This document shows, piece by piece, positions 1 to 8,236 of a stretch of 64,000 bases of DNA; the stretch's first letter is position 1; the number at the start of each line of letters is the position of its first letter. The stretch is from Rubrivivax sp. (GTDB taxonomy: Bacteria > Pseudomonadota > Gammaproteobacteria > Burkholderiales > Burkholderiaceae_C), in NCBI GenBank assembly GCA_004210455.1, contig SEFA01000008.1, forward strand, positions 45,193-109,192, given 5' to 3'. The position numbers were made by a program, and so were the translations under genes. The notes below the pieces were generated by a model, which did not search any database, had not been told where the DNA came from, and saw only the letters and a program-made list of their open reading frames with translations.

Positions 1-1656
1 GACAAGGACGCCAAGGAGTCGAAGGACGCCAAGGACGACAAGAAGTCCGACAAGAAGGACGAAGGCAAGGACGTCAAGCCCAAGGTCAAGCCGGTGCGCA
101 TCGATTTCGCCGGTCTGAAGGACCGCATCGTGGGCTTGCCGGTGGCGACGGCGCGTTATGACGATCTGGCCGTCGCGGACGACGGCGCGCTGTTCTACAT
201 CGAGCGCAAGCAGCCGGGCGCATCGATCGACGCCGAGGGCGGCAACGGTGGCAAGGGTGACCTGTACCGCTTCGACTTCGAGGAGAAGAAGGCGAAGATG
301 GTCAAGCCGCAGATCGAGGGCTACAGCCTGAGTCCGGACGGCAAGAAGATCCTGCTGAACCAAGGCGGGGGCCGCCTGGAGATCGCCGATGCCAAGGAGA
401 AGATCGACACCAAGGGCATCGACCTGTCGGGCCTGAAGACGCGCATCGATCCGCGCGCCGAATGGCGTCAGATCTTCGACGAGACCTGGTGGATGGAGAA
501 GGAGTTCTTCTACGACCCCAACCTGCACGGCCTGGACTGGAAGGGCGTGTATCAGCGCTACGCGCCGCTGGTGGCGGGCGTGCAGCGCCGCGAGGACCTG
601 AACGACCTGCTGGTCGAGATGATCGGCGAGCTGCAGGTCGGCCACAACCGCGTGGGCGGCGGCGACGTGCATCAGGAGCCGCGTGTCGCGGTGGGCCTGC
701 TGGGCGCGGACTTCACCGTCGAGCACGGCAAATACCGCATCAGGACGATCTTCAAGGGCGACCGCTGGGATCCGTACCTGAAGGCGCCGCTGGCGGCACC
801 GGGCCTGGGCGTCAAGGAAGGCGACTACCTGCTGGCGGTCAACGGCCAGCCGGTGGATGGCGCGCACAACCTGTACCAGCAGCTGGAGAACACGGTCGGC
901 AAGCAGGTGCAGCTGACCGTGTCGGCCAACGCGAACGGGCAGGGCGCGCGCCGCGTGACGGTCGAGCCGATCGCGACCGAGGGCCGGCTGCGCCAGTGGG
1001 CCTGGATCGACCACAACCGCGAGGAAGTGGATCGCCTGAGCGGCGGCAAGATCGCCTACGTCTACATGCCGGACACGGCGGGCCCGGGCTTCCAGCATTT
1101 CAACCGGATGTTCTTCGGCCAGGTGGACAAGCCGGGGCTGATCGTCGACGACCGCCGCAACGGCGGCGGCCAGGCGGCGAACTACGTGACCGAGCTGCTG
1201 AACCGCGCCTACCTGGGCAGCTGGAAGGATCGTGACGGCCTGATCTACGACACGCCCGCTGGCGCCATCTACGGCCCGAAGGCGATGCTGATCGACCAGG
1301 ACGCGGGCTCTGGCGGCGACTTCATGCCGTATGCCTTCAAGCGCACGGGGCTGGGCCCCTTGATCGGCAAGCGGACCTGGGGCGGCCTGATCGGCATCTC
1401 GGCGAACCCGAGCCTGATCGACGGCGGTTTCCTGGTGGTGCCGTTCTTCCGCTTCTTCACGCCGGAAGGCGAGTGGCGCATCGAGAACGAAGGCGTCGCG
1501 CCGGACATCGACGTGGACCTAGATCCGGTGGCGGTCAACGCCGGCCGCGACGTGCAACTCGAAGCCGGCGTGGCGAGCGTCCTTGAACGCCTCAAGACCT
1601 GGAAGCCGATCCAACGCACGGTCGCCCCGCCGATGCCGACGCAAGTCGGCAAGTGA
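1..1656 (+). CDS. Tricorn-like S41 protease, C-terminal part (5' end outside window)
   Basis: The reading frame is open from the first base, so the gene starts to the left and only the last 551 codons are present. It opens with a Lys/Asp-rich linker (codons 1-30) typical of the region between the propeller and the protease core in tricorn homologues. A PDZ-like segment follows (around codons 240-320, with GVKEGDYLLAVNG). The S41 core is at codons 350-510, with the nucleophile in GSGGD (Ser at codon 437). Family knowledge: tricorn homologues degrade peptides, and many bacterial ones are exported, but the N-terminus needed to judge export is missing. The gene ends at TGA just before a strong terminator. 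The family is clear; the substrate is unknown. Confidence 0.85.
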   Translation, partial: DKDAKESKDAKDDKKSDKKDEGKDVKPKVKPVRIDFAGLKDRIVGLPVATARYDDLAVADDGALFYIERKQPGASIDAEGGNGGKGDLYRFDFEEKKAKMVKPQIEGYSLSPDGKKILLNQGGGRLEIADAKEKIDTKGIDLSGLKTRIDPRAEWRQIFDETWWMEKEFFYDPNLHGLDWKGVYQRYAPLVAGVQRREDLNDLLVEMIGELQVGHNRVGGGDVHQEPRVAVGLLGADFTVEHGKYRIRTIFKGDRWDPYLKAPLAAPGLGVKEGDYLLAVNGQPVDGAHNLYQQLENTVGKQVQLTVSANANGQGARRVTVEPIATEGRLRQWAWIDHNREEVDRLSGGKIAYVYMPDTAGPGFQHFNRMFFGQVDKPGLIVDDRRNGGGQAANYVTELLNRAYLGSWKDRDGLIYDTPAGAIYGPKAMLIDQDAGSGGDFMPYAFKRTGLGPLIGKRTWGGLIGISANPSLIDGGFLVVPFFRFFTPEGEWRIENEGVAPDIDVDLDPVAVNAGRDVQLEAGVASVLERLKTWKPIQRTVAPPMPTQVGK

Positions 1657-1676
1657 TCGGCTGCGCCGATGCAATC

Positions 1677-1701
1677 AAAACGGGGCTTCGGCCCCGTTTT
1701 T
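1677..1701 (+). terminator. Rho-independent terminator of the tricorn-like gene
   Basis: ACGGGGC and its complement GCCCCGT enclose a TTCG tetraloop, followed by five Ts. It lies 21 bases after the protease stop codon. The stem is preceded by As, so it could also work in the other direction. Confidence 0.85.
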
Positions 1702-1836
1702 CATTGGTGCCGAATGCTTGCTGAATCCTGACCGGCTTCCCACTGAAGAGGGAGGGGGCTCGGCGACGGGGGAAGAGATAGCGGAAGCGACGATTGGATG
1801 CTTACCATCATCTTGACGTGATATCACGCAAAGGTT

Positions 1837-2250
1837 ATGGTTTTGACTTCAAACGAATGCTCTCCCGTCGCATGGGATGTATTTCTTCATGATGAGTTCG
1901 TCGCCGAATTCGAAGCCTTGGAGCTGGATGTCCAAGACGCTTTGGTGGGTGCGGCCGGTGCTATTGAACTAATGGGACCGATGACAGGTCGACCACACGT
2001 GGACACACTTCATGGGTCGAAGTTTCCCAACATGAAAGAACTGCGGTTCACTGCAAATGCCGGCAGGGAAGTGTGGCGCGCCGCGTTCGCATTTGATCCC
2101 GATCGGCAGGCATGCCTGCTGGTCGCGGGCGCGAAACAGGGCAGGAGTCAGGCGATGTTCTACGAGCAATTGATCCGCGTCGCCGATCGGCGATTTGCGG
2201 ATCATCTTGTTCGCAAGGGCAATGATGTCAAGACGTTCACGAGGTACTGA
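1837..2250 (+). CDS. RelE/HigB-like toxin (phage Gp49-like family)
   Basis: This 137-residue protein resembles the phage-derived Gp49-like (DUF891) branch of the RelE/ParE superfamily. Supporting features are the segment LHGSKFPNMKELRF, then WRAAFAFDPDRQACLLVAG, and a late basic lysine/arginine patch. Family members are ribosome-dependent mRNA interferases. The next gene encodes a helix-turn-helix protein one base downstream, so this is a toxin-first pair like HigBA. The ATG at 1837 is the only good start, with AAAGG a few bases upstream. About 15 extra residues precede the conserved WDVFLHDEF block. GC content is lower than in neighbours, which fits acquisition. Activity is not proven by sequence. 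Confidence 0.75.
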   Translation: MVLTSNECSPVAWDVFLHDEFVAEFEALELDVQDALVGAAGAIELMGPMTGRPHVDTLHGSKFPNMKELRFTANAGREVWRAAFAFDPDRQACLLVAGAKQGRSQAMFYEQLIRVADRRFADHLVRKGNDVKTFTRY

Positions 2251-2251
2251 A

Positions 2252-2650
2252 ATGAGCCGATCACTCAAAAGCATCGTTGCGGCGCTTCCGCCGGAGCGGC
2301 GTGCCAAGGTTGAGGCCAAGAGCCGCGAGATGGCCGACGACATGATTCGCTACGCGGAGACGCTGGCGCAGGCTCGTCGCGCTCTGGAAAAAACCCAGAC
2401 CGAGTTGGCTGATGTCTTGCAGATCAAGCAGAACGCGGTCGCTCAGTTGGAGAAGCGGAGCGACATGCTGCTCTCGACGCTCCGGAAATACGTCTCTGCA
2501 ATGGGCGCGGAGCTGCAACTCACCATCCGCACTGCGGCAGGGGTTGTCATCGTGCTGGATGGATTCGGTACGCTGTTGCCCGATGCCAGCGCGCCGTCTT
2601 CCAAGGCGCCAGCCAAGCTGGTGAGCCGTTCTGTGAAGAGCAAGGCCTGA
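2252..2650 (+). CDS. Helix-turn-helix (XRE-type) antitoxin
   Basis: A 132-residue protein with an XRE-like helix-turn-helix around residues 40-85 (ALEKTQTELADVLQIKQNAVAQLEKR). The likely job is to neutralise the upstream toxin and repress the pair. The ATG at 2252 comes one base after the toxin stop, with GAGG about 7 bases upstream inside the toxin gene, so translation is probably coupled. A longer version of the frame starting at 2195 would overlap the toxin and has no ribosome site. The C-terminal 30 residues are Ser/Ala/Lys-rich and probably disordered. Confidence 0.75.
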   Translation: MSRSLKSIVAALPPERRAKVEAKSREMADDMIRYAETLAQARRALEKTQTELADVLQIKQNAVAQLEKRSDMLLSTLRKYVSAMGAELQLTIRTAAGVVIVLDGFGTLLPDASAPSSKAPAKLVSRSVKSKA

Positions 2651-2656
2651 TGGCGC

Positions 2657-3085
2657 CTACGCGCCGAGAGAGCCTGCCGAGGTCGCGATTGCGAGTTCCA
2701 GTGCCGCCAGAGCGATCCTGACGAGGATTGCAATTCCGACTGCCGTCCACACAGATTTGAACTTATCGCGCCCAACGCGGTGGGCGCGGTGGAACGGTCG
2801 CAGCAAGAGCGATGCGGGCCAGCTCAGGACCAGCCAGGCCGGAACATGAATCAGGAATTGGGAGATGGCATCCGGCGGCACCTGCATCAGGCACCAGTAC
2901 CAGACGGCGGTCGCCGCCACGAAGTATCCGAGCGTCAGTTGGCGCGCACGCGCCGTGGCCTCTTGCACGTTGAGGAAGGCCAGCAGGCCCGCCGCCGGCG
3001 GTCCGCCGATGAACCCCGCCAGCAGGATCGAGCCGAACCCGAACAACGGCTGGCGCTCTGCCGCCGGCTCCTCGAGGACCGTCAC
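2657..3085 (-). CDS. Small integral membrane protein, unknown function
   Basis: A 142-residue hydrophobic protein with about four predicted transmembrane segments: residues 15-38, 46-66, 76-96 and 112-135. The loop between the third and fourth is basic (RPFHRAHRVGRDK), which suggests a cytoplasmic side. I do not recognise the family. The start is GTG at 3085, overlapping the amiC stop as GTGA, so it is the third gene of a tsaE-amiC run and is translationally coupled. Its stop is 6 bases from the converging antitoxin gene. A role at the envelope is only inferred from the neighbours. Confidence 0.65.
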   Translation of the reverse strand: MTVLEEPAAERQPLFGFGSILLAGFIGGPPAAGLLAFLNVQEATARARQLTLGYFVAATAVWYWCLMQVPPDAISQFLIHVPAWLVLSWPASLLLRPFHRAHRVGRDKFKSVWTAVGIAILVRIALAALELAIATSAGSLGA

Positions 3086-4611
3086 AACGCCCGATGCCTC
3101 GCCGCCAGCGGCGGGTTCTTCGCGAAGTACCGCGCGATGCCCGTCGCGAGCGCCCTGACCAGGTCGTCCTGGTAGTCCGGGTCGCGCAATTTCGCTTCTT
3201 CCTCGGGGTTGGAGATGAAGGCCGTCTCCACCAGGATGGACGGCACGTCCGGCGCCTTCAGGACCGCGAAACCGGCCTGCTCGACGCTGCCCTTGTGCAG
3301 CTTGGCCAGCTTGCCGATCTGGCCCAGCACTTCGCCGCCCAGCTTCAGACTGTCCTTGATCTGCGCCGAGGTGCTCATGTCCAGCATCGCGCGCAGCACG
3401 CCGGCATCCTTCACCACCTTGTTGTTGACGCCGCCGATCACGTCGGCCGCGTTCTCCTTGTCGGCCATCCAGCGCGCGTTCGTCGAGCTCGCGCCGCTGG
3501 TCGACAAGGCGAAGACCGACGCACCCCGCGCCTTCGGCGTGATGAAGGCGTCCGCATGGATGGACACGAACAGGTCGGCCTGCACCCGTCTCGCCTTGCG
3601 CACCCGCTCGTTCAGCGGGACGAAGAAGTCCGCGTCGCGCGTCATCATCACGCGGATGCGCGGGTTCGCATTCAGCCGGTCGCGCAGCTTCTTGCCGATT
3701 GCCAGCACCACGTCCTTTTCCCTCAGGCCCGTCGGGCCGATCGCGCCCGGATCCTCGCCGCCGTGGCCCGGATCGATCGCGATCACGATGAGCCGGTCCA
3801 GCTTGGTCTGGCTCATCTCCGGCGCGACCTCCTTCAGCGGCGGCGCGGCCGGCGGCGGGGTGCCGATCTTCGCGATCGCCGTCGCGCTCGCGGGACGCTG
3901 CGGCGACGTCGCGGCGGCGCTCGCCGCCTGCTCCGCCGACGAGGCCGCCGTCAGCGGCCGGTCGATGCGTCCGATCAACTCGCCCAGCGCGTCGTTCACC
4001 GATTGCGCCGCCGCCGTCTCGGCGGCTTCCTTGCCGCGCACCAGGTCCAGCAGCGGATCGCGCTCACGCGTCGGATACAGGTCCAGCACCAGCCGGTTCT
4101 GGTAAGCCGCGACCGGCTCGATCGTGAACACCTGCGGCGCCACGGTCTGCTTCAGGTCCAGCACGATGCGCACCACGCGCGGCTGGTTCTGGCCCACGCG
4201 CACGCCGGCGATGAACGGATCGTCCGGCTTGACCTTGCCCAGCAGCTCCTTCAGGCCCGCATCCAGCGTCAGCCCGTCGATGTCGATCACCAGCCGGTCC
4301 GGATTCGCCGCCATGAAGCTCTTGGCGGCCAGTTGCCGGTCGGACTCGATGGTCACGCGGGTGTAGTCGCTCGCCGGCCACACGCGCACCGCGACGATGT
4401 TGGTGGCGCTCGCGGCCAGGGTCGGCGCTGCGGGCAGCACCGAGAAGCTCAGCACCGTCGCGCCCATGCGGCCGAGGGCCTTTCGGCGACCTCGCGAGGG
4501 CAGGTCAACGGCGCTGGACCTCGTGTCGACGGGCGTGTCCACGGTGGAGGAGGGCTGTCTGCTCATGTCTCCGTTCATGTCGGCGTTCATGTGAGGCGGG
4601 ACGGTTGCCAT
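3082..4611 (-). CDS. amiC: N-acetylmuramoyl-L-alanine amidase AmiC
   Basis: Cuts the amide bond between N-acetylmuramic acid and L-alanine in peptidoglycan and helps separate daughter cells. The 509-residue product has an N-terminal AMIN domain (about residues 70-170) that targets the septum. An Ala/Pro linker follows, then a zinc Amidase_3 domain (about 275-500). The zinc ligands are visible in IDPGHGGEDPG, REKD and SIHADAF, and the catalytic Glu in ILVETAFISNPEEE. A Tat-like signal is suggested by GRRKALGRMG followed by a hydrophobic stretch near residues 40-68, as in E. coli AmiC. The true start may be one of several Met codons within the first 16 residues. It sits 4 bases after tsaE, a common pairing in Betaproteobacteria. 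Confidence 0.92.
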   Translation of the reverse strand: MATVPPHMNADMNGDMSRQPSSTVDTPVDTRSSAVDLPSRGRRKALGRMGATVLSFSVLPAAPTLAASATNIVAVRVWPASDYTRVTIESDRQLAAKSFMAANPDRLVIDIDGLTLDAGLKELLGKVKPDDPFIAGVRVGQNQPRVVRIVLDLKQTVAPQVFTIEPVAAYQNRLVLDLYPTRERDPLLDLVRGKEAAETAAAQSVNDALGELIGRIDRPLTAASSAEQAASAAATSPQRPASATAIAKIGTPPPAAPPLKEVAPEMSQTKLDRLIVIAIDPGHGGEDPGAIGPTGLREKDVVLAIGKKLRDRLNANPRIRVMMTRDADFFVPLNERVRKARRVQADLFVSIHADAFITPKARGASVFALSTSGASSTNARWMADKENAADVIGGVNNKVVKDAGVLRAMLDMSTSAQIKDSLKLGGEVLGQIGKLAKLHKGSVEQAGFAVLKAPDVPSILVETAFISNPEEEAKLRDPDYQDDLVRALATGIARYFAKNPPLAARHRAL

Positions 4612-4615
4612 CGGA

Positions 4616-5122
4616 TCAGTCCGAGGTCTCGGCCAGTTGCCGGTCCAGTTCCCCCAGCAAGTCCTGACCCCGCACCGTACGCGCTTCCGCCCGGACGTCG
4701 CGGCTGTCGTCGTCGTTGACCTGGAGCAGGAGCCGCAGGTCCGGCGTCGGCAGCATGCCGGCCGCCTTCTCGGGCCATTCGCTGAGCTTGAGCCCCGGCG
4801 CGGCGAACAGGTCGCGGAAGCCCGCGTCCTCCCATTCGCGCGGGTCGCTGAAGCGGTAGAAGTCGAAATGATGGGCGGGGTGACCGGAGAGCCCCGGCGG
4901 GGCGTAGTCTTCGACCACCGCGTAACTCGGACTCTTGATGCGGCCGGTGACGCCCAGCGCGCGCAACAGGTGTCGCACCAGGCTGGTCTTGCCGGCCCCC
5001 AGGCCGCCGTCGAGTTCGATGCTCAGGTCCGAGATCTGCGGACAGCGGGCCAACGCCTGTGCGAAACGTTCGCAGGCGGCCTCGTCGGGCCAACGGTACG
5101 GGCGGGTTTCTAGAATGCTCAA
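4616..5122 (-). CDS. tsaE: tRNA threonylcarbamoyladenosine biosynthesis ATPase TsaE
   Basis: The ATPase of the TsaBDE complex that makes t6A37 in ANN-decoding tRNAs. It has 168 residues with Walker A GGLGAGKTSLVR (about 39-50), SPSYAVVEDY and the Walker-B-like HHFDFYR (about 84-90). The only start in the open frame is TTG at 5122, because an in-frame stop lies just upstream. AGGGA at a suitable distance supports it, but that ribosome site lies inside the divergent queG gene. The protein is slightly longer than E. coli TsaE (about 153 residues). It leads a run with amiC and a membrane protein. Confidence 0.92.
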   Translation of the reverse strand: MSILETRPYRWPDEAACERFAQALARCPQISDLSIELDGGLGAGKTSLVRHLLRALGVTGRIKSPSYAVVEDYAPPGLSGHPAHHFDFYRFSDPREWEDAGFRDLFAAPGLKLSEWPEKAAGMLPTPDLRLLLQVNDDDSRDVRAEARTVRGQDLLGELDRQLAETSD

Positions 5123-5127
5123 CTGCG

Positions 5128-6321
5128 ATGAATTCCCTGGTCAACACCCCACGGCCCGATGCGTCTTCCGAAGACCCCTCGAGCCCCTCCCGACACCCCG
5201 ACGCGCTGGTCGCGCTGATGGTCGAGGTCCGCGCCTGGGCGCTTGAGTTCGGATTCTCACAGATTGGGGTGGCCCACGTCGATCTGAGCGATGCGGAAGC
5301 AGGTTTGCAGGCCTGGCTGGACGCCGGTTTCCACGGCGAGATGCAGTACATGGCCGCCCACGGACTCAAACGCGCCAGGCCCGCCGAGCTGGTGCCCGGC
5401 ACCATCAGCATCCTGACCGCCCGCATGGACTACCTGCCCGAGGCCGCCGGCGACGACTGGCAGGACCGCGAATGGGCCGCGATGCGCGACCCGGCGCGCG
5501 CGCAGGTGTCGCTCTACGCCCGCGGCCGGGACTATCACAAGGTGCTGCGCCAGCGGCTGCAGCAGCTCGCGGACCGCATCCAGGAACGGGTCGGCCCGAT
5601 GGGGCACCGCGTGTTCACCGATTCCGCGCCGGTGCTGGAGGTCGAACTGGCCAGTCGCTCCGGGATCGGCTGGCGCGGCAAGCACACGCTGACGCTGCAT
5701 CGCGACAGCGGCTCGATGTTCTTCCTCGGCGAGATCTACCTGGACCTCGCCCTGCCGCCCAGCGCGCCCGTCACGGCGCATTGCGGCCAGTGCCGCGCGT
5801 GTCTCGACGCCTGCCCGACCGGGGCGATCATCGCCCCGTACCGGCTCGACGCCAGGCGTTGCATCAGCTACCTGACGATCGAGCAGGACGGTCCGATTCC
5901 GGTCGAGTTCCGCGAGGCGATCGGCAATCGCATCTACGGCTGCGACGATTGCCAGCTCGCCTGCCCGTGGAACAAGTTTGCCCGCAGGAACGCCCTGCCG
6001 GACTTCGACTGGCGCGAGCCGCTCGGTGACGGGTCGCTGCTGACGCTCTTCGCCTGGGACGAGGCGACTTTCCTCAAGCGTACCGAAGGCTCCGCGATCC
6101 GCCGCATCGGTCATGCGCGCTGGCGGCGCAACATCGCCGTGGCGATGGGGAATGCGCTGAGGCAAGACCTGGCGCCGGCCTTGCGCGCCGACCTGCTGGC
6201 GGCGTTGCGCGCGGCACTCCCGGACGCGACGCCCGTGGTGGCCGAGCACATCGCGTGGGCGATCGCGCAGGACGCGGCGCCTCGCGACCCGCCCGCCGTC
6301 ACTCCTCGATCGCCTGCCTGA
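5128..6321 (+). CDS. queG: Epoxyqueuosine reductase QueG
   Basis: Reduces epoxyqueuosine to queuosine in tRNA, using cobalamin and two [4Fe-4S] clusters. The 397-residue protein has the QueG N-terminal domain (FGFSQIGVA near residue 45) and the conserved YARGRDYHKVLR segment. The two ferredoxin-like cysteine motifs are CGQCRACLDACPTGA and CDDCQLACPWNKFA. The ATG at 5128 is 5 bases from the tsaE start on the other strand and has no clear ribosome site. An in-frame ATG at 5218, just before VEVRAWALEFGF, is an alternative start closer to the length of E. coli QueG. The 3' end overlaps the converging LysR gene by 23 bases. Confidence 0.93.
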   Translation: MNSLVNTPRPDASSEDPSSPSRHPDALVALMVEVRAWALEFGFSQIGVAHVDLSDAEAGLQAWLDAGFHGEMQYMAAHGLKRARPAELVPGTISILTARMDYLPEAAGDDWQDREWAAMRDPARAQVSLYARGRDYHKVLRQRLQQLADRIQERVGPMGHRVFTDSAPVLEVELASRSGIGWRGKHTLTLHRDSGSMFFLGEIYLDLALPPSAPVTAHCGQCRACLDACPTGAIIAPYRLDARRCISYLTIEQDGPIPVEFREAIGNRIYGCDDCQLACPWNKFARRNALPDFDWREPLGDGSLLTLFAWDEATFLKRTEGSAIRRIGHARWRRNIAVAMGNALRQDLAPALRADLLAALRAALPDATPVVAEHIAWAIAQDAAPRDPPAVTPRSPA

Positions 6322-7180
6322 ACGCCTCGATGAAGTCGGAGACCGGCTGCGGCGACCGCAGCCCTTGCGGCTGAACCGCGCGCACCTCGACCGGGACCTC
6401 GGGCAGCAGCGTCCGGATGTGCAGATCGCCGCCGCTGGCCTGCGCGGTGAAGGAATCGATGACGGCCGGCCCGAAGCCCTGTTCCGCCATCACCATGGCG
6501 ATGTGATGCGTCTGCACGGTGATCCCGGCGCGCGGGGACAGCGACAGTCGCGCCCACTGATCCGCGAGCACGGCGCCCAGCGGATCGCGCTCGTCGATGC
6601 GGATGAAAGGCTCCCGCAGCAGGTCCTGCAGTGCGACCGTGCTGCGCCGGTCCGCGGCCGTCTTGCCCTTCGGCGATGCGCACACCAGCCGCCCGGTGGC
6701 GACGAGTTCGTCCGACAGCGCGGCATGGGCCGGGCGGCCGTACACGATGCCGACATCGCCTTCCTGCAGCAGCATCGCCCGGGCGATGTCGTTCGAATGG
6801 AGCGTGCGGACGCTGATCGGCAGATCGCGATAACGACGCCGGAACGCCTTCAGCGCCTGGGGCAGGGCCTTCACCGCGAGCGAGGGCACGATCAGGATGC
6901 GGAAGCCCTGTCCCTCGCCGGTGCCCAGGGCGGTCGCCATGCGCCGCACCGACTCGAGCTGCGACATCAGCGCCTGCACTTCCGGGTAGAGCGCCTGCGC
7001 CTCGCGCGTGGGCATCAGGCGTCGCCGTTGTCGCGTGAACAGCGCGTAGCCCAGCTGCAACTCAGCCAGCTGCAAGGACTGCGTGACCGCCGGCTGGGTC
7101 ACGTGCAGCAGCTTCGAGGCCGCGCTCACGGAGCCCGTCAGCATGACCGCGTGGAAGACTTCGATGTGCTTCAGGCGCAT
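6299..7180 (-). CDS. LysR-family transcriptional regulator
   Basis: A 293-residue LysR protein. The winged helix-turn-helix covers residues 1-60 (MRLKHIEVFHAVMLTGSVSA, then LHVTQPAVTQSLQLAE), and a periplasmic-binding-like effector domain covers about 90-290. It is divergent from an amino-acid binding protein and a racemase, so it probably controls them. A perfect T-N11-A inverted repeat lies 22 bases upstream of its start. The inducer cannot be read from sequence, although an acidic amino acid is a fair guess from the neighbours. Confidence 0.88.
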   Translation of the reverse strand: MRLKHIEVFHAVMLTGSVSAASKLLHVTQPAVTQSLQLAELQLGYALFTRQRRRLMPTREAQALYPEVQALMSQLESVRRMATALGTGEGQGFRILIVPSLAVKALPQALKAFRRRYRDLPISVRTLHSNDIARAMLLQEGDVGIVYGRPAHAALSDELVATGRLVCASPKGKTAADRRSTVALQDLLREPFIRIDERDPLGAVLADQWARLSLSPRAGITVQTHHIAMVMAEQGFGPAVIDSFTAQASGGDLHIRTLLPEVPVEVRAVQPQGLRSPQPVSDFIEAFRQAIEE

Positions 7181-7201
7181 GGACGGCTGCCGGCGACGAA
7201 C

Positions 7202-7216
7202 ATAAGCCCAGCTTAT
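7202..7216. promoter_or_regulatory. LysR-type operator (T-N11-A inverted repeat)
   Basis: ATAAGC, three bases, then GCTTAT form a perfect 6-bp inverted repeat with the T-N11-A pattern of LysR recognition sites. It lies between the LysR gene (start 7180) and the divergent binding-protein gene (start 7307), closer to the regulator, as expected for an autoregulatory site that also activates the divergent gene. Confidence 0.6.
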
Positions 7217-7306
7217 ACGAAGCGGCGAGATGCCGATGCACGGGACAGGCGGTGGCCACTATCGTCCGGTCATTGCACACTTCAACCCTCCGAGAAAGGA
7301 AACGCC

Positions 7307-8218
7307 ATGAAGATGATCGCTCCCCGCGTTGTCGTCCTGTCCATCGCCGTCGCCGGCGCCCTCGGTGCCGCCGCGGGTGCCGCGTCGGCCCAGCCGGCCG
7401 GCACGCTCGAGAAGGTGAAGGCCTCCGGCGTCATCACCGTCGCGTACCGGGATTCCTCGATCCCGTTCTCCTATCTCGGCGACGGCGGGCAGCCGACCGG
7501 CTTCGGCTGGGAGATCTGCGGCAAGGTCGTCGACCAGGTGAAGAAGGCCGTGGGTCGCGCCGACCTGAAGGTGGCCACGCAGTCGGTGACCTCGCAGAAC
7601 CGCATCCCGCTGCTGGACAACGGCACCATCGACATCGAGTGCGGCTCCACCACCAACAACAGCGACCGCGCCAAGCAGGTGGACTTCGCGATCAACTACT
7701 TCTACACCGGCACGCGGCTGCTGGTGAAGGCGAACTCTCCCATCAAGGGCTTCGCCGACCTCAAGGGGAAGAAGGTCGTCTCGACCACGGGCACCACCAA
7801 CTTCCAGGTGATGCGGCGGATGAACCAGGAGCAGAACCTGGGCTTCGAGCTGATCAGCGCCAAGGACCACGCCGACGCGGCGCTGCTGGTGCAGTCGGGC
7901 CGGGCCGACGCGTTCGCGATGGACGACATCCTGCTGTACGGGCTGCGCGCCGGCGCGCTCAACCCGGCGGATCTGGCCGTCGTCGGCGACCCGGTCCAGG
8001 TCGAGCCCTACGCGATCATGGTCCGCAAGGACGACGCGGCGTTCAAGAAGCTGGTCGACGCCACGCTGGCGGGACTGATGAAGAGCGGCGAATTCGAGGC
8101 GCTCTACAAGAAGTGGTTCCAGTCGCCCATCCCGCCCAAGGGCATCACGCTGGGCGCGCCCATGAGCCGCGAGCTGCAGGACAACCTGCAGGCGCTCTCG
8201 GACAAGCCCGCGCGCTGA
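7307..8218 (+). CDS. Amino-acid ABC transporter periplasmic binding protein (family 3)
   Basis: A 303-residue exported protein. The signal peptide covers about residues 1-29 and ends ASA before QPAGTLEKVK. The SBP_bac_3 fold then follows: VITVAYRDSSIPFSYL, the central GTIDIECGSTTNNSDRAKQVDFA, and LVQSGRADAFAMDD. It resembles the glutamate/aspartate-binding group (GltI-like), in which the cysteine in DIECGSTTN is common. The ATG at 7307 follows GAAAGGAAACGCC. No permease or ATPase gene is nearby, so the partner must be elsewhere or the protein acts as a receptor. The racemase gene follows after 18 bases, which supports an acidic amino acid as ligand. Confidence 0.85.
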   Translation: MKMIAPRVVVLSIAVAGALGAAAGAASAQPAGTLEKVKASGVITVAYRDSSIPFSYLGDGGQPTGFGWEICGKVVDQVKKAVGRADLKVATQSVTSQNRIPLLDNGTIDIECGSTTNNSDRAKQVDFAINYFYTGTRLLVKANSPIKGFADLKGKKVVSTTGTTNFQVMRRMNQEQNLGFELISAKDHADAALLVQSGRADAFAMDDILLYGLRAGALNPADLAVVGDPVQVEPYAIMVRKDDAAFKKLVDATLAGLMKSGEFEALYKKWFQSPIPPKGITLGAPMSRELQDNLQALSDKPAR

Positions 8219-8236
8219 CCGCGAGCTGATCCCGTC

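Noticed and set aside
1583..1816. A short plus-strand frame over the end of the tricorn-like gene
   Set aside because: It overlaps the real gene out of frame and reads through the terminator hairpin.
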